Shown: piece after piece, positions 40,955 through 50,087 of the stretch | How positions within the stretch are numbered: position 1 is the first letter of the stretch | How the letters are laid out: each line of letters starts with the position of its first letter | From: Candidatus Saccharimonadota bacterium | Lineage (GTDB): Bacteria; Patescibacteriota; Saccharimonadia; Saccharimonadales; Saccharimonadaceae | Direction of reading: 5' to 3' | Assembly: GCA_017437945.1 (NCBI GenBank) | Contig: JAFRWP010000011.1 | Coordinates: 1-61,124 of the forward strand | DNA length: 61,124 bases | Program-made: the position numbers and the translations under genes | The notes under the pieces: model-generated | Told to the model about the DNA's origin: nothing | Seen by the model: the letters and a program-made list of their open reading frames with translations, nothing else | Databases searched by the model: none

Positions 40955-42196
40955 TTATTGATTTAATGCGGCCTCGAGTTGTGGGTCGATTTCTTTATTG
41001 ATCTGTTCGAAGGTGCGTTCAACTTCTACGTCTGGCTTAATACCTTCGCCGTTAATATTCTTTCCTTTAGGGGTGTACCATTTAGCAATCGTGACACGGA
41101 GAAGCTCGCCTTGACCGATTTCTTCGAGGGCCTGGACGCTACCTTTGCCGTAGGTGGTCTCACCAACTAGGGTTGCTTTGCCATAATCTTTGAGGGCGCC
41201 GGCGACAATTTCGGAAGCAGATGCCGTCGAGCCATTGATGAGGATGATCGTCTTCATGTTGGCTAGGATATTGTCGCCATTATTGGCAAGAGTTTTCTCG
41301 GAATAGATACCATTATTGGAGCGCTGCTCAACAATTACGTCGCCGCTGAGCCATAGCGAAGCTACCTCTTTGGCGGCCGAAACATAACCACCACCGTTGC
41401 CACGCAAATCGACGATGACTTTTTTAACCCCACGATTGATTGCTTCTTGGGCTAGGTTCTTTGCGAGTCCGCCAGTATCAAGATCAAAACGCGAAATAGT
41501 TAGAATAGCCGTATCGCCTTTATATTCGATATAAGCAGAAACATTGTTGATAGTCTCACGAACGAGAGTGAAATCGAGTTCTTCGCCATTGCGTACGACC
41601 GTAAGTGTCACAGAAGTACCGGCTTCGCCGCGGAGCTTTTTGGCAATGTCGTCAACCTTGAGCTCGGAAATATCTTCGCCATTGGCTTTGTAGATAATAT
41701 CGCCCGCGAGGACGCCCGCACGACGCGCAGGATTATCTGGAGTAGTGCGAAGCACTTTGACGTAGCCATCACGCTCGCCAATCTCAACGCCGATGCCGGC
41801 ACCAACATCGCCGTTTAAGTCTTTTTTGAATTCTCTAGCTTCGGATGCGGTCATATAATATGTGTATTTATCGCCAGCTGCGTTTACGAGGCCACGCTTA
41901 GCCTCTTCAATCACCTTCGAAGCATCAAGGTCGCCATCAAAACTATATGAAAGTTGGTCGTATACTTCTTGGAGTTCGTTAAAGTTGAGAGTCGCAGTTT
42001 CTTTGCCGCCAATGTAGGTTTTAAAGCCACTAGAAATACCCTTCCAATTGACGCCCACAAAGAAACCGATGACAAGAGTAATAAAACCAGCAATGACTGC
42101 GGTTGAGACATTAATTTTTTTCTCGGTAGAAGCCGGGTTTTGACGATATAATTCTTTTGTTTCGTTGGATGAATTAGATTTGCTTCGATTAGTCAT
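40955..42196 (-). CDS. ctpA: C-terminal processing peptidase (S41 family)
   Basis: A 413-residue exported serine protease. Domains: cytoplasmic tail and membrane segment (about 27-49), an N-terminal helical part, PDZ (GAGIGVEIGE to TSVTLTVVRNG, about 125-205), and the S41 domain with the catalytic Ser in NGSTASASEIVAGALKD and Lys in TYGKGSVQ. CtpA-type proteases control wall hydrolases in many bacteria. The PcsB-like CHAP hydrolase gene lies next to it and is a natural candidate substrate (inference). TAAAAT ends 6 bases before ATG. Confidence 0.95.
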   Translation of the reverse strand: MTNRSKSNSSNETKELYRQNPASTEKKINVSTAVIAGFITLVIGFFVGVNWKGISSGFKTYIGGKETATLNFNELQEVYDQLSYSFDGDLDASKVIEEAKRGLVNAAGDKYTYYMTASEAREFKKDLNGDVGAGIGVEIGERDGYVKVLRTTPDNPARRAGVLAGDIIYKANGEDISELKVDDIAKKLRGEAGTSVTLTVVRNGEELDFTLVRETINNVSAYIEYKGDTAILTISRFDLDTGGLAKNLAQEAINRGVKKVIVDLRGNGGGYVSAAKEVASLWLSGDVIVEQRSNNGIYSEKTLANNGDNILANMKTIILINGSTASASEIVAGALKDYGKATLVGETTYGKGSVQALEEIGQGELLRVTIAKWYTPKGKNINGEGIKPDVEVERTFEQINKEIDPQLEAALNQ

Positions 42197-42202
42197 ATGA
42201 CT

Positions 42203-42208
42203 ATTTTA
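42203..42208 (-). promoter_or_regulatory. -10 box abutting ctpA
   Basis: TGG-TAAAAT on the minus strand, 6 bases before ATG 42196. Confidence 0.6.
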
Positions 42209-42237
42209 CCACGAAGCTTATGTCTAGAATGTGGTTT

Positions 42238-43365
42238 CTAGCCGCCAAAATAGATATACTGGAACATACCTTTATGGACGGTCATCTCAGAATATTCACC
42301 ACGAGTCCAGTTATACTGAGAGACATGGACATAGTCGCCAGAAACGTATTCAACCCAAACCGCATGGCCATAAGGACCACTCATCGAAATACCGACGGCC
42401 CCAGGCTTTGGCACGCTAGTCACGGTGTAGCCAGCAGCGCGCGCATTGGCTAGCCAGCGATTTGCGTTACCGCGACCGCCCCAATATGGCATATAGCCGT
42501 AGGTCTGATAAACTTTCCAAGCCGTATAGCTTACACATTCGCAAATATACATACCCCAGCGATCAGCGTAGGCATCTTTTTGCTTTGGACAAACGCCACT
42601 ATATGGATAACCACCTTTGTTTGGATCGCCAGCCGAAAGACCACTAACTCCATACTGGCGGGCGAGATCAGCCAAAATGGCGCTCTGCTGAGCCTCAAGG
42701 AGCGACTTTTCATTAGCGGCAGTAGCTTTAAGCTTGCGATATTCGGATTCACTATTGCGAGTTTCGGCAAGAAGCTGAGCCTGCTCAAGTTCGTTCGCGG
42801 CCAATTGGGCTTTTTGTGCGCTCAAATCCTGAATGATGAGCTCGGCATTTTTCTTCTTGATAGTTAGTTCTTCTTTGAGATTTTTGTTCTCTTCAATAAT
42901 GTCAGACAAAGTATCGGAAATACTGCCGAGACGCACTTCTTCGTCAACGAACGACGAGAAGCTGTCGGAGGAAGCAATGCGCTCAATGGTCGAAACGCTA
43001 TCATTGTAATAATACTGAGCAATAATGTAGCCAATGGTTTCAGAGTTATCATTAATACGTTGCTGAACGGTTTCGATTTCGATTACGAGCTGATCGTGTT
43101 CAGCCTGCTTGAGGTCAATTTGGGCTTTTAGGGTAGCCTGCTGATTTTGCAGGGCGGCAATTTTAGTCGCGATAGTATCAGCTTTTTTGGCGAGTGCACT
43201 AGCCTCGTCTTCATACTCTTTAATTTGATCGCGCAAATCGCGAATTTTACTATTTACTTCATTAAGATCTTCCTGAGTGTAAGCAGCGACTCTGGAGGAA
43301 GATACACAAGAAAATACTACTACAACAGCGATTATCAGACAGAATAGATTACGCCATCTTTTCAT
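42238..43365 (-). CDS. PcsB-like CHAP peptidoglycan hydrolase with coiled coil
   Basis: A 375-residue secreted protein: signal peptide (about 1-28, ending SRVAAYT), a long coiled coil (about 30-230) and a CHAP domain (about 255-375) with Cys277 (CECVSYTAW), His334 (YGHAVWVE) and a following polar residue near HVSQYN. This is the architecture of PcsB/CwlO-type hydrolases, which are held inactive until the FtsEX complex activates them through the coiled coil. ftsX and ftsE lie directly upstream, which supports that role. It has its own -10 (TGC-TATGAT) 7 bases before ATG. Confidence 0.92.
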   Translation of the reverse strand: MKRWRNLFCLIIAVVVVFSCVSSSRVAAYTQEDLNEVNSKIRDLRDQIKEYEDEASALAKKADTIATKIAALQNQQATLKAQIDLKQAEHDQLVIEIETVQQRINDNSETIGYIIAQYYYNDSVSTIERIASSDSFSSFVDEEVRLGSISDTLSDIIEENKNLKEELTIKKKNAELIIQDLSAQKAQLAANELEQAQLLAETRNSESEYRKLKATAANEKSLLEAQQSAILADLARQYGVSGLSAGDPNKGGYPYSGVCPKQKDAYADRWGMYICECVSYTAWKVYQTYGYMPYWGGRGNANRWLANARAAGYTVTSVPKPGAVGISMSGPYGHAVWVEYVSGDYVHVSQYNWTRGEYSEMTVHKGMFQYIYFGG

Positions 43366-43372
43366 GACTTAT

Positions 43373-43378
43373 ATCATA
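43373..43378 (-). promoter_or_regulatory. -10 box abutting the PcsB-like gene
   Basis: TGC-TATGAT on the minus strand, 7 bases before ATG 43365. Confidence 0.55.
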
Positions 43379-43404
43379 GCATAAGCAAATTGTTTTGGCA
43401 AGTT

Positions 43405-44448
43405 CTACTTGGTTTTTGTTTTGATATATTTACGAGAAGCTAACAATGCCGATATTATACCAATTAGAATACCAACAATCAAGAGAGCGGCGCCGACAAA
43501 GTACCAATACTTCACCATCAAATCAACGGTCGGCTCGATAGTAGCGCCAAGACTGCCTTTGAGCGCAAATACGGTTGCATAAACTGCGCCAACGGCAATA
43601 ATGGCTGCCACGATACCATAGAAACTGGCCTCGACGAGGAACGGCCCCATAATGAAGCCACGGCTCGCGCCCACGAGATTCATCATATAGATTTCTTCCT
43701 TACGGCTAAAGATGGCCATGCGAATAGTATTGAACACCACAAGAATAGCAATAACGGCGAATACGGCAGCAGCGCCTAAGCCGAAGATTTCGACGCGCCC
43801 CATGATGCCAGCAATGCGATCGATCGTGTCGCGGTGGCTAGTGGCATAGCTAGGCGGACGAGCGTCCAGCATATTCTTCATTGATTCGTCATTGTTTACG
43901 AAGTTTTCGAGTTCACTAGTATCGTTTAGGTCTTTCAATTTGACATTAATTGTCCAAGGGATTTTGTTCGGCGCCTCATAAAGCGCGTCAATATAAGCCT
44001 GGTCGGTAATATTGTTTTCTTTGATGAGCTTCTGGATAGATTCGCGGTTTGCGTCCTCTGGCGAGGTTGCACTGACGGACGTAATGGAATCGAGTTGACT
44101 GAGTTTATTTGTAATAATATCGATTTGGCTCCAAATTGCATCCTGGCGGATATAGACAGACATGTCGACTTGCGATTCGACCATATGAATCATGGTGTTC
44201 ATGGCATGTGTGGCGACGAGCGTAGCGGACAAGACAATCAAGGTAATTGCCATAATAGCAATTGCGGCGACACTCAACCAGGTATTGCGCACGAAACTCT
44301 TGGCACCATATTTCATAACGCGAGCACCAGTGCGAAGGTGATGCTTGCGCGTCTTGGTGATGCGCTTCAGGCGCTCGCGGCTGATCTCGGCGGTCTTTTT
44401 CGCCTCGAGCTTCTCTTTCTTAGTCATTTTTTTCGTCTTTGTAACCAT
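43405..44448 (-). CDS. ftsX: Cell division protein FtsX
   Basis: A 347-residue permease-like partner of FtsE. A basic cytoplasmic tail (1-50) leads to membrane segment 1 (about 56-80), the outer loop domain (about 85-215) and three more segments (about 228-250, 275-297, 315-337) with the FtsX fold region near RKEEIYMMNLVGAS. It transmits ATP hydrolysis by FtsE to the outer hydrolase. The ATG lies one base after the ftsE stop. AGGAGG sits about 13 bases upstream, somewhat far. Confidence 0.93.
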   Translation of the reverse strand: MVTKTKKMTKKEKLEAKKTAEISRERLKRITKTRKHHLRTGARVMKYGAKSFVRNTWLSVAAIAIMAITLIVLSATLVATHAMNTMIHMVESQVDMSVYIRQDAIWSQIDIITNKLSQLDSITSVSATSPEDANRESIQKLIKENNITDQAYIDALYEAPNKIPWTINVKLKDLNDTSELENFVNNDESMKNMLDARPPSYATSHRDTIDRIAGIMGRVEIFGLGAAAVFAVIAILVVFNTIRMAIFSRKEEIYMMNLVGASRGFIMGPFLVEASFYGIVAAIIAVGAVYATVFALKGSLGATIEPTVDLMVKYWYFVGAALLIVGILIGIISALLASRKYIKTKTK

Positions 44449-44449
44449 A

Positions 44450-45343
44450 CTAGTTTATAAACCTCCTTTTTGGAGCGCGCGGCTTAGGCTCAGCGGCTGG
44501 CGTAGGAGTTTTCGGAGTGGCAACGCGGACACGATTAGAGGAAGCATGTATTATCGGCTGCTCTTCTTTTGGCTCCTCGGTTGGTTGCGGAGTGCCAGTC
44601 GCAAGGTGTGAGGTTGAATTTGCAAGCGGACGTTTAATGATTTTGCTGCGGAAACCATCAAGGTCATAATGACCATTATTCTTTTGGTCACCAACTATTT
44701 CGCCGTGCCTCAAAGTAACAACACGTTTGCGAAGTTGGTTGACGATATTTTCATCATGAGTAGTAACAAGGATAGTGGTGCCGAAATTATTTATTTCTTC
44801 CAGAAGATGCACAATACCCTGAGATGTTTCAACGTCGAGGTTTCCAGTAGGCTCATCGGCGATCAAAATCTTTGGCTGACGGGCCATCGAACGCGCAATC
44901 GCAACACGCTGGCGTTCGCCACCGGATAGTTCAGATGGGAATTTATGGCCCTTATCGGCGAGGCCGACTAGTTCTAGGACTTTTGGCACGGTTCGGCGAA
45001 TTTCAGCATTAGAAACACCAACGATTTCGAGAGCAAAAGCAACGTTTTCATAGGCGGTACGATTCGGCAGAAGTTTATAATCCTGAAAGACCACACCGAG
45101 ACGACGGCGAAGATGTGGAATATGACGACGTTTCATGTATTCGTAGTCAATGCCGCCCACCATAATTCTGCCGGAAGTTGGAACTTCCTCGCGCGTGAGC
45201 ATCTTGATGAGGGTGGATTTACCCGCACCAGATTGACCTACTAGAAATACGAATTCCTTCGGCTGAATATGCAAAGAAACATGTTTAAGCGCCGGCTCTT
45301 TATCGCCGGGATAATACTTGACGACGTCATCGAGTAATATCAT
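44450..45343 (-). CDS. ftsE: Cell division ATP-binding protein FtsE with C-terminal extension
   Basis: A 297-residue ABC ATPase: Walker A GQSGAGKS, signature LSGGERQRVAIARS, Walker B ILIADEPTGNLD and His switch VTTHD. FtsE is normally about 220-230 residues; here about 70 extra residues rich in Pro, Lys and Arg follow (TPAAEPKPRAPKRR), possibly an anchoring or regulatory tail. TGT-TAATAT ends 6 bases before ATG 45343. Confidence 0.95.
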   Translation of the reverse strand: MILLDDVVKYYPGDKEPALKHVSLHIQPKEFVFLVGQSGAGKSTLIKMLTREEVPTSGRIMVGGIDYEYMKRRHIPHLRRRLGVVFQDYKLLPNRTAYENVAFALEIVGVSNAEIRRTVPKVLELVGLADKGHKFPSELSGGERQRVAIARSMARQPKILIADEPTGNLDVETSQGIVHLLEEINNFGTTILVTTHDENIVNQLRKRVVTLRHGEIVGDQKNNGHYDLDGFRSKIIKRPLANSTSHLATGTPQPTEEPKEEQPIIHASSNRVRVATPKTPTPAAEPKPRAPKRRFIN

Positions 45344-45349
45344 ATGGGT

Positions 45350-45355
45350 ATATTA
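45350..45355 (-). promoter_or_regulatory. -10 box abutting ftsE
   Basis: TGT-TAATAT on the minus strand, 6 bases before ATG 45343. Confidence 0.5.
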
Positions 45356-45367
45356 ACATAAGCGATA

Positions 45368-46438
45368 CTAGTTGTCCAGGTATGCAGAGATGAAATTGTC
45401 GATTTCGCCGTCCAGAACAGCATCGGCATCAGTTTCTTCGTATTTTGTACGAGTATCTTTAACGAGTTTATATGGATGCAATACGTAGTTGCGAATTTGT
45501 TGCCCCCAACTAGCGGATTCGCCGGCGCGAAGTTTATCGACTGATTCAGCATTTTGTTCCTGCATCATTTGTTGAAGCTTGCCGCGTAGAATTTCCATGG
45601 CTTTTTCTTTGTTCTGCAACTGACTGCGTTCGTTTTGAATCGCTACGACCGTATTAGTTGGAATATGCGTAATGCGTACGGCCGAATTAGTTGTGTTAAC
45701 GGACTGGCCACCATGTCCACCAGAATGATAAACGTCAATACGGAGATCTTTTGGATCAATTTGCACTTCGGAATCGTCTTTGATAACTGGTAGAACTTCG
45801 ACTAGCGCAAACGAGGTCTGGCGCAAATGATCAGCATTAAATGGACTAAGACGGACAAGACGATGTGTGCCATGCTCGGATTTGAGCTGGCCGTAAATAT
45901 TATGGCCGGAAAGTTCCATTACGACAGTTTTTACGCCAGCTTCTTCCCCGGCGACACGGTCCAATAATTGAATTTTAACATTGTGGCGCTCAGCCCAACG
46001 CAAATACATACGTTCGAGCATACTCGACCAATCCATAGCCTCAGTGCCGCCCGTACCAGCAGTAATGCGCAAAATTGCATCATTGTGGTCATATTTGCCA
46101 GTGAAACGAAGTGCCTGGCGAAGATTCGCGAAAGTTTCTTCCATAGCGTCAAGCTGACCAGAAAACTCATCAATTAATGATTCGTCACCCATGGCCATTA
46201 ATTCGGAGATATCGTTGATCTGTGTTTTCAGCAAAGTCCAAGGATCAAGCTCGTCGTGCATATTGGCAACTTGGGTGGTTTTTTCGCGGGCATTGTCGGG
46301 ATTATTCCAAATTTCGGGAACAGCAACCTCTTCCTCGAGTGCTGCCAACTCTTGAAGTTTTTTATCTATGTCGAGTTTTTGCCATACGTTTTCAAATTCG
46401 GTTTTTAGCGAATCAAGACGCTTCTGAAGATCGAACAT
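45368..46438 (-). CDS. prfB: Peptide chain release factor 2
   Basis: It terminates translation at UGA and UAA. The 356-residue product has the anticodon-like SPF motif (RLVRLSPFNADH) and the catalytic GGQ in HSGGHGGQSVNTT. The frame is continuous: the programmed +1 frameshift found near codon 25 in many bacterial RF2 genes is absent. UGA is therefore a stop codon in this organism, unlike in Gracilibacteria and Absconditabacteria. TAAAAT ends 6 bases before ATG 46438. Confidence 0.96.
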   Translation of the reverse strand: MFDLQKRLDSLKTEFENVWQKLDIDKKLQELAALEEEVAVPEIWNNPDNAREKTTQVANMHDELDPWTLLKTQINDISELMAMGDESLIDEFSGQLDAMEETFANLRQALRFTGKYDHNDAILRITAGTGGTEAMDWSSMLERMYLRWAERHNVKIQLLDRVAGEEAGVKTVVMELSGHNIYGQLKSEHGTHRLVRLSPFNADHLRQTSFALVEVLPVIKDDSEVQIDPKDLRIDVYHSGGHGGQSVNTTNSAVRITHIPTNTVVAIQNERSQLQNKEKAMEILRGKLQQMMQEQNAESVDKLRAGESASWGQQIRNYVLHPYKLVKDTRTKYEETDADAVLDGEIDNFISAYLDN

Positions 46439-46444
46439 ATCTAT

Positions 46445-46450
46445 ATTTTA
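46445..46450 (-). promoter_or_regulatory. -10 box abutting prfB
   Basis: TAAAAT on the minus strand, 6 bases before ATG 46438, just beyond the truB stop codon. Confidence 0.55.
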
Positions 46451-46456
46451 CTATAT

Positions 46457-47107
46457 TTACTCTGGCAATTTAAAAAGTGGCAATTTGGAAATATCGTAAT
46501 CGGCGATTTTGGTGCGACGAAGCTCGGTCGTATATGCTCCGCAGCCAAGCGCATCACCCATATCTTCGGCAAGCGTGCGGATATACGTACCGCTGCCAAC
46601 GTGCGTGCGAATTTTGAGGAATGGCGCTTCATATTCAATGATGTCGATACTAAAAATTTGCACTTTGCGTTTTGGCATTTCAACTTCTTTGCCGGCGCGC
46701 GCAAGTTTGTAGGCGCGTTGCCCGTTGATTTTAATGGCCGAAAAAGCTGGTGGGGTTTGTTCGATTTCGCCAATAAAATTTTGCAGCGTTTCCTCAATTT
46801 GCGCACGCGAAATGTCCGGATTTTCGTTCAAGATTTCGATTTCGCCTTCAGGATCGCCAGTGCTAGATTTTGCACCAAGACGAATGGTGGCTTCGTATAC
46901 TTTATCCAACTTAGTAAGTTCGGGAGCTTTTTTTGTAGCTTTACCCGCAAGTAATATCAAAAGGCCAGTCGCAAATGGATCTAGCGTACCAGTATGGCCA
47001 ACTTTAACGCGATGGCCTTCGCGTTCGGATAGTAAGCGACGCACGCGCGCAACGGCACCAAAAGAACTAATGCCCGCAGGCTTATCGACAAAAATAATTT
47101 CTTCCAT
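46457..47107 (-). CDS. truB: tRNA pseudouridine-55 synthase
   Basis: It forms pseudouridine 55 in the tRNA T-loop. The 216-residue protein has the DKPAGISSFGAV opening and the catalytic Asp in GHTGTLDPFATGLL, then IEQTPPAFSAIKINGQRAYKLAR and HVGSGTYIRTLAEDMG. It is shorter than E. coli TruB (314) and lacks the C-terminal PUA domain. TGT-TATAAT ends 6 bases before ATG. Confidence 0.96.
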   Translation of the reverse strand: MEEIIFVDKPAGISSFGAVARVRRLLSEREGHRVKVGHTGTLDPFATGLLILLAGKATKKAPELTKLDKVYEATIRLGAKSSTGDPEGEIEILNENPDISRAQIEETLQNFIGEIEQTPPAFSAIKINGQRAYKLARAGKEVEMPKRKVQIFSIDIIEYEAPFLKIRTHVGSGTYIRTLAEDMGDALGCGAYTTELRRTKIADYDISKLPLFKLPE

Positions 47108-47113
47108 GCTCTT

Positions 47114-47119
47114 ATTATA
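47114..47119 (-). promoter_or_regulatory. -10 box abutting truB
   Basis: TGT-TATAAT on the minus strand, 6 bases before ATG 47107. Confidence 0.65.
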
Positions 47120-47125
47120 ACAGGG

Positions 47126-47716
47126 CTATTTTTTGTATTTAGCTAGAAAGGCGGAAACGGCAAGGTCGCCATTAGTTTCATCGAGGCGATCATAAATATA
47201 GCCATTTCGGACGTAAAGGAAAACTGGACCATCATCGTCCGCAACGATGCCTTTATAGGCGAACTCGTCGAAGTCAGTAGGCTGACTTGGGTAGACGTAT
47301 TTATAGACTTGCCCGAACGCGCCCTGCTCTTTGATTATGGCCGACAAGTTTTCTTCAAAACTACTACACTTAATACAGTTGACCGGGGCGGAATATATGA
47401 AGCCAGTATGATCGCTGCCAAAGAAATCAATTGCGCCGGATGCGCTCAGCGAAATAATTGGGTCGGCGGTTTTAGCTTCAAATTCTTTAACAAATTGACC
47501 ACGAGAGCGATAAGTAAAATCGTTCTGTACGCGATAGGAAATATTGGCAGTAATGCCGATAGCAAAGCATAGTGAGACAAGCGCGGCCGTCATCATGCAG
47601 GCCAAGAAACATACCGGAAAAACACTGCTTTTAGAGCAGCATGGACAATTTTCTCCACATTTACACTGCGTTTTATCCACATTCTTCTCTTTTATCGAAG
47701 ATTTCTTGCTTTGCAT
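47126..47716 (-). CDS. Cys-rich membrane protein with thioredoxin-like outer domain
   Basis: A 196-residue protein. The cytoplasmic N-terminus carries a dense Cys cluster (CKCGENCPCCSK, about 18-29) suited to metal or Fe-S binding. A membrane segment follows (about 33-56), then an outer domain with CxxC in SAPVNCIKCSSFEENL and a thioredoxin-like ending (GPVFLYVRNGYIYDRLDE). Family uncertain. ATG 47716 is chosen over the longer 47773 frame because TAAAAT (47742-47747) lies within the latter and AGGA precedes the shorter start. Confidence 0.7.
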   Translation of the reverse strand: MQSKKSSIKEKNVDKTQCKCGENCPCCSKSSVFPVCFLACMMTAALVSLCFAIGITANISYRVQNDFTYRSRGQFVKEFEAKTADPIISLSASGAIDFFGSDHTGFIYSAPVNCIKCSSFEENLSAIIKEQGAFGQVYKYVYPSQPTDFDEFAYKGIVADDDGPVFLYVRNGYIYDRLDETNGDLAVSAFLAKYKK

Positions 47717-47771
47717 AATTATTCCTATTTCGTTTAAGTTTATTTTAACATGAGGCCAGTAAACTATAATC

Positions 47772-47799
47772 AAAAATCCCCCTTCTGGGGGATTTTTTT
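47772..47799. terminator. Terminator of rnj
   Basis: Perfect stem AATCCCCC / GGGGGATT with loop TTCT; TTTTT follows on the minus strand and T7 on the plus strand. It lies just after the rnj stop and before the promoter of the gene at 47716. Confidence 0.8.
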
Positions 47800-49972
47800 A
47801 GACTTTATTGATGACTGGAATCACAATTGGCGTATGGCCAGTTGCATCGTAGAGAATGTGCGTGACATCTTCCTTGATTTCTTCTTTGAGCGTCTTGATG
47901 TCCTCGTCGCTCGAAACCGTGTGGTCAGTTTTGGCGCGAAGATAATGGCGAATTTTGCCGATTAGCTCTTCGGAATTATCCAGGTAAATGAAGGCGCGCG
48001 AAACGATGTCCGGCGTCTTAATGAGGCGACCAGTCTTTTTGCTGAGCGTAAGAATGACGACAAAAATACCTTCGCGTGAGATATGAATGCGATCCTTCAC
48101 GACGGCTTCGTTAACTTGGCGGTCGGCATCGTCATATAGCTTGTTCCCTACCGGAATGCGGCCATTTTTGTGAATGGTCTGGTCTGGCATTAACTCCACA
48201 ATATCGCCATCATCAGCCACAATAATGTTATCGTGTGGAATACCAACGACATTTTCGGCCATCTCGGCATTATGTTCGAGCATATAGAATTCGCCGTGAT
48301 ACGGCATGTAGTTCTTTGGATGCATGTCGGTCACAAATTTAACGTGATCTTCATAATAGGCGTGGCCAGAAAGATGAAGTGGGCCAATATTGGTCAGATG
48401 TGTGCGGCCATTCTGAATGACCTGAGCGCCTTCGCGAAGCAAACCATCAACTGTGCCCATAACCTTTGGCTCGTTACCCGGAATTGGGTTGGAGCTAAAG
48501 ACAATCGTATCGGTAGATTTGATTTTGATGTGGCGATGCGCACCAGTGACCATGCGGTTCAAAACGGCGTTCATTTCGCCTTGCGAACCAGTACAAACGA
48601 TGGTGATTTTATCATCCGGAAGTTTGATGATGTCCTCCATCTTCATGATGGTGTCTTTTGGCACCTTGATGGAATGCGCACGCAGCGCAACTTCGACGTT
48701 GTTAATCATTGAGAAGCCCGAGAACGCGACCTTGCGACCACGTGCAGCAGCCTCTTTAAGAACGAGCTCAATGCGTTTGACCTGCGATGAGAAACAGGAG
48801 ATAATTACGCGACCGTTAGCATAGTGATCCATGACGCGGCCCATGTTGTCGCCGACGTCAAATTCGGAATGTGGATGTGTTCCTGGAGTATCAATGTTGG
48901 TCGATTCGTTGAGAAGTAACGCGATGCCCTCTTTTTGGCTGATTTCAAGCAAACGATCATAGTCGGCCGGAATATCCATTGGATTATTTTCGAAACGCCA
49001 GTCGCCCGAAAGCATAATGTTGCCATTTGGCGTACGTACGATAATCGAAGTGTTGCCCGGAATAGAGTGCAAAGTGTGGACGAATTCGCAAGAAAGATGC
49101 TCAGAAAGCTTAATATTTTCATGCTTGAGCGGTTCGACTTCGTGGTAGTTCATGTCTGGAACTTCAGAAAGCTCAGACATCTGCTTTTTAATCATGCCAA
49201 TTGTGAACGGCGTGGCATAAATTGGTACGAGCGGACCGAAGTATGGGAGAAGATGGCGGCAAGCACCAATATGATCAAGGTGAGCGTGTGTAAAGAGGAT
49301 GGCTTTGACTTTGTCACGATTGTCGTCAAGCCATTTAGAATCCGGCACCATATAATTTACGCCAGGATAATCTTCGCTCGCAAATAGAGTGCCCATATCA
49401 ATCAGGACAATTTCGCCCTGATATTCAATGGCGGTCATATTTTTGCCGATACCGAACTCGCCGAGGCCACCAATTGGAATGATGCGAACAGCATCTTTGT
49501 GTGGACGAGCAGAACGGATTTGATTAATCGTTAACTGCGCACCTTTGAAGCCGTTATAGCGAGATTTGTTGACTGGAATACCGATAATATGCTGCGTAGC
49601 TTGGGCATTAACGTCCTGACTGAGCATGCGCTGATGATGCACCATTTCGCCTTTGCGGGTCGAAACGAGCAAACTAACATCACGCTTCTTGTCGGTAGCA
49701 GCTACCTTTGTGGTTTTGCCAGTTTTCGTAGCTTTAGCTGATTTCTTAGCGGTAGTTTTTGCGGCCGCTTTTTTGATTGCGGCTGGTTTCATATTCTTGG
49801 CGGCTTTCTTCGGACGAACAAGTTTCTCATCTTTTCCGCCTGGAGCAAAGTTGGCATTGAAATTGCGTTTCTGATTTTCTTCGAATGCCTTCTTTATATC
49901 TGGCAGACGCTCGGCGCGCATCTTTAATAATTTCGCGCGGCGCTCAGCTTCTGCTTGGCTTTTTTCGTTCAT
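47798..49972 (-). CDS. rnj: Ribonuclease J with Lys/Ala-rich N-terminal extension
   Basis: RNase J is the metallo-beta-lactamase 5'-3' exo/endonuclease for mRNA decay and rRNA maturation. The 724-residue protein has the catalytic motif THAHLDHIGA, the GGLGEFGIGKNM opening, LSGDWRFENNP, the beta-CASP domain (CTGSQGEMNAVL, GHAYYEDH) and a C-terminal domain. About 160 extra N-terminal residues are Lys/Ala-rich (KKAAAKTTAKKSAKATK) and probably bind RNA. AAGGAAATA precedes ATG 49972. The leader of about 108 nt could allow autoregulation. Confidence 0.95.
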   Translation of the reverse strand: MNEKSQAEAERRAKLLKMRAERLPDIKKAFEENQKRNFNANFAPGGKDEKLVRPKKAAKNMKPAAIKKAAAKTTAKKSAKATKTGKTTKVAATDKKRDVSLLVSTRKGEMVHHQRMLSQDVNAQATQHIIGIPVNKSRYNGFKGAQLTINQIRSARPHKDAVRIIPIGGLGEFGIGKNMTAIEYQGEIVLIDMGTLFASEDYPGVNYMVPDSKWLDDNRDKVKAILFTHAHLDHIGACRHLLPYFGPLVPIYATPFTIGMIKKQMSELSEVPDMNYHEVEPLKHENIKLSEHLSCEFVHTLHSIPGNTSIIVRTPNGNIMLSGDWRFENNPMDIPADYDRLLEISQKEGIALLLNESTNIDTPGTHPHSEFDVGDNMGRVMDHYANGRVIISCFSSQVKRIELVLKEAAARGRKVAFSGFSMINNVEVALRAHSIKVPKDTIMKMEDIIKLPDDKITIVCTGSQGEMNAVLNRMVTGAHRHIKIKSTDTIVFSSNPIPGNEPKVMGTVDGLLREGAQVIQNGRTHLTNIGPLHLSGHAYYEDHVKFVTDMHPKNYMPYHGEFYMLEHNAEMAENVVGIPHDNIIVADDGDIVELMPDQTIHKNGRIPVGNKLYDDADRQVNEAVVKDRIHISREGIFVVILTLSKKTGRLIKTPDIVSRAFIYLDNSEELIGKIRHYLRAKTDHTVSSDEDIKTLKEEIKEDVTHILYDATGHTPIVIPVINKV

Positions 49973-50081
49973 TATTTCCTTTTGTTAATTATTATTGATT
50001 CCCACACTTCATGGCGCCATATTACTCCCATAAAAAGAGGTAATTACAGGGGATTGTTGCGCTAAAAAGTAATAACTTAGT
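49973..50081 (-). promoter_or_regulatory. Long structured leader of rnj
   Basis: The predicted untranslated leader is about 108 nt and contains the palindrome ATGGCGCCAT and an ATTACCTC/GGGAGTAAT hairpin with one mismatch. Such long leaders are exceptional in this window. Confidence 0.5.
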
Positions 50082-50087
50082 GATTTC

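Noticed and set aside
48233-48712. Plus-strand open frame opposite rnj
   Set aside because: Antisense to the beta-CASP region of RNase J, without ribosome site or recognisable product.
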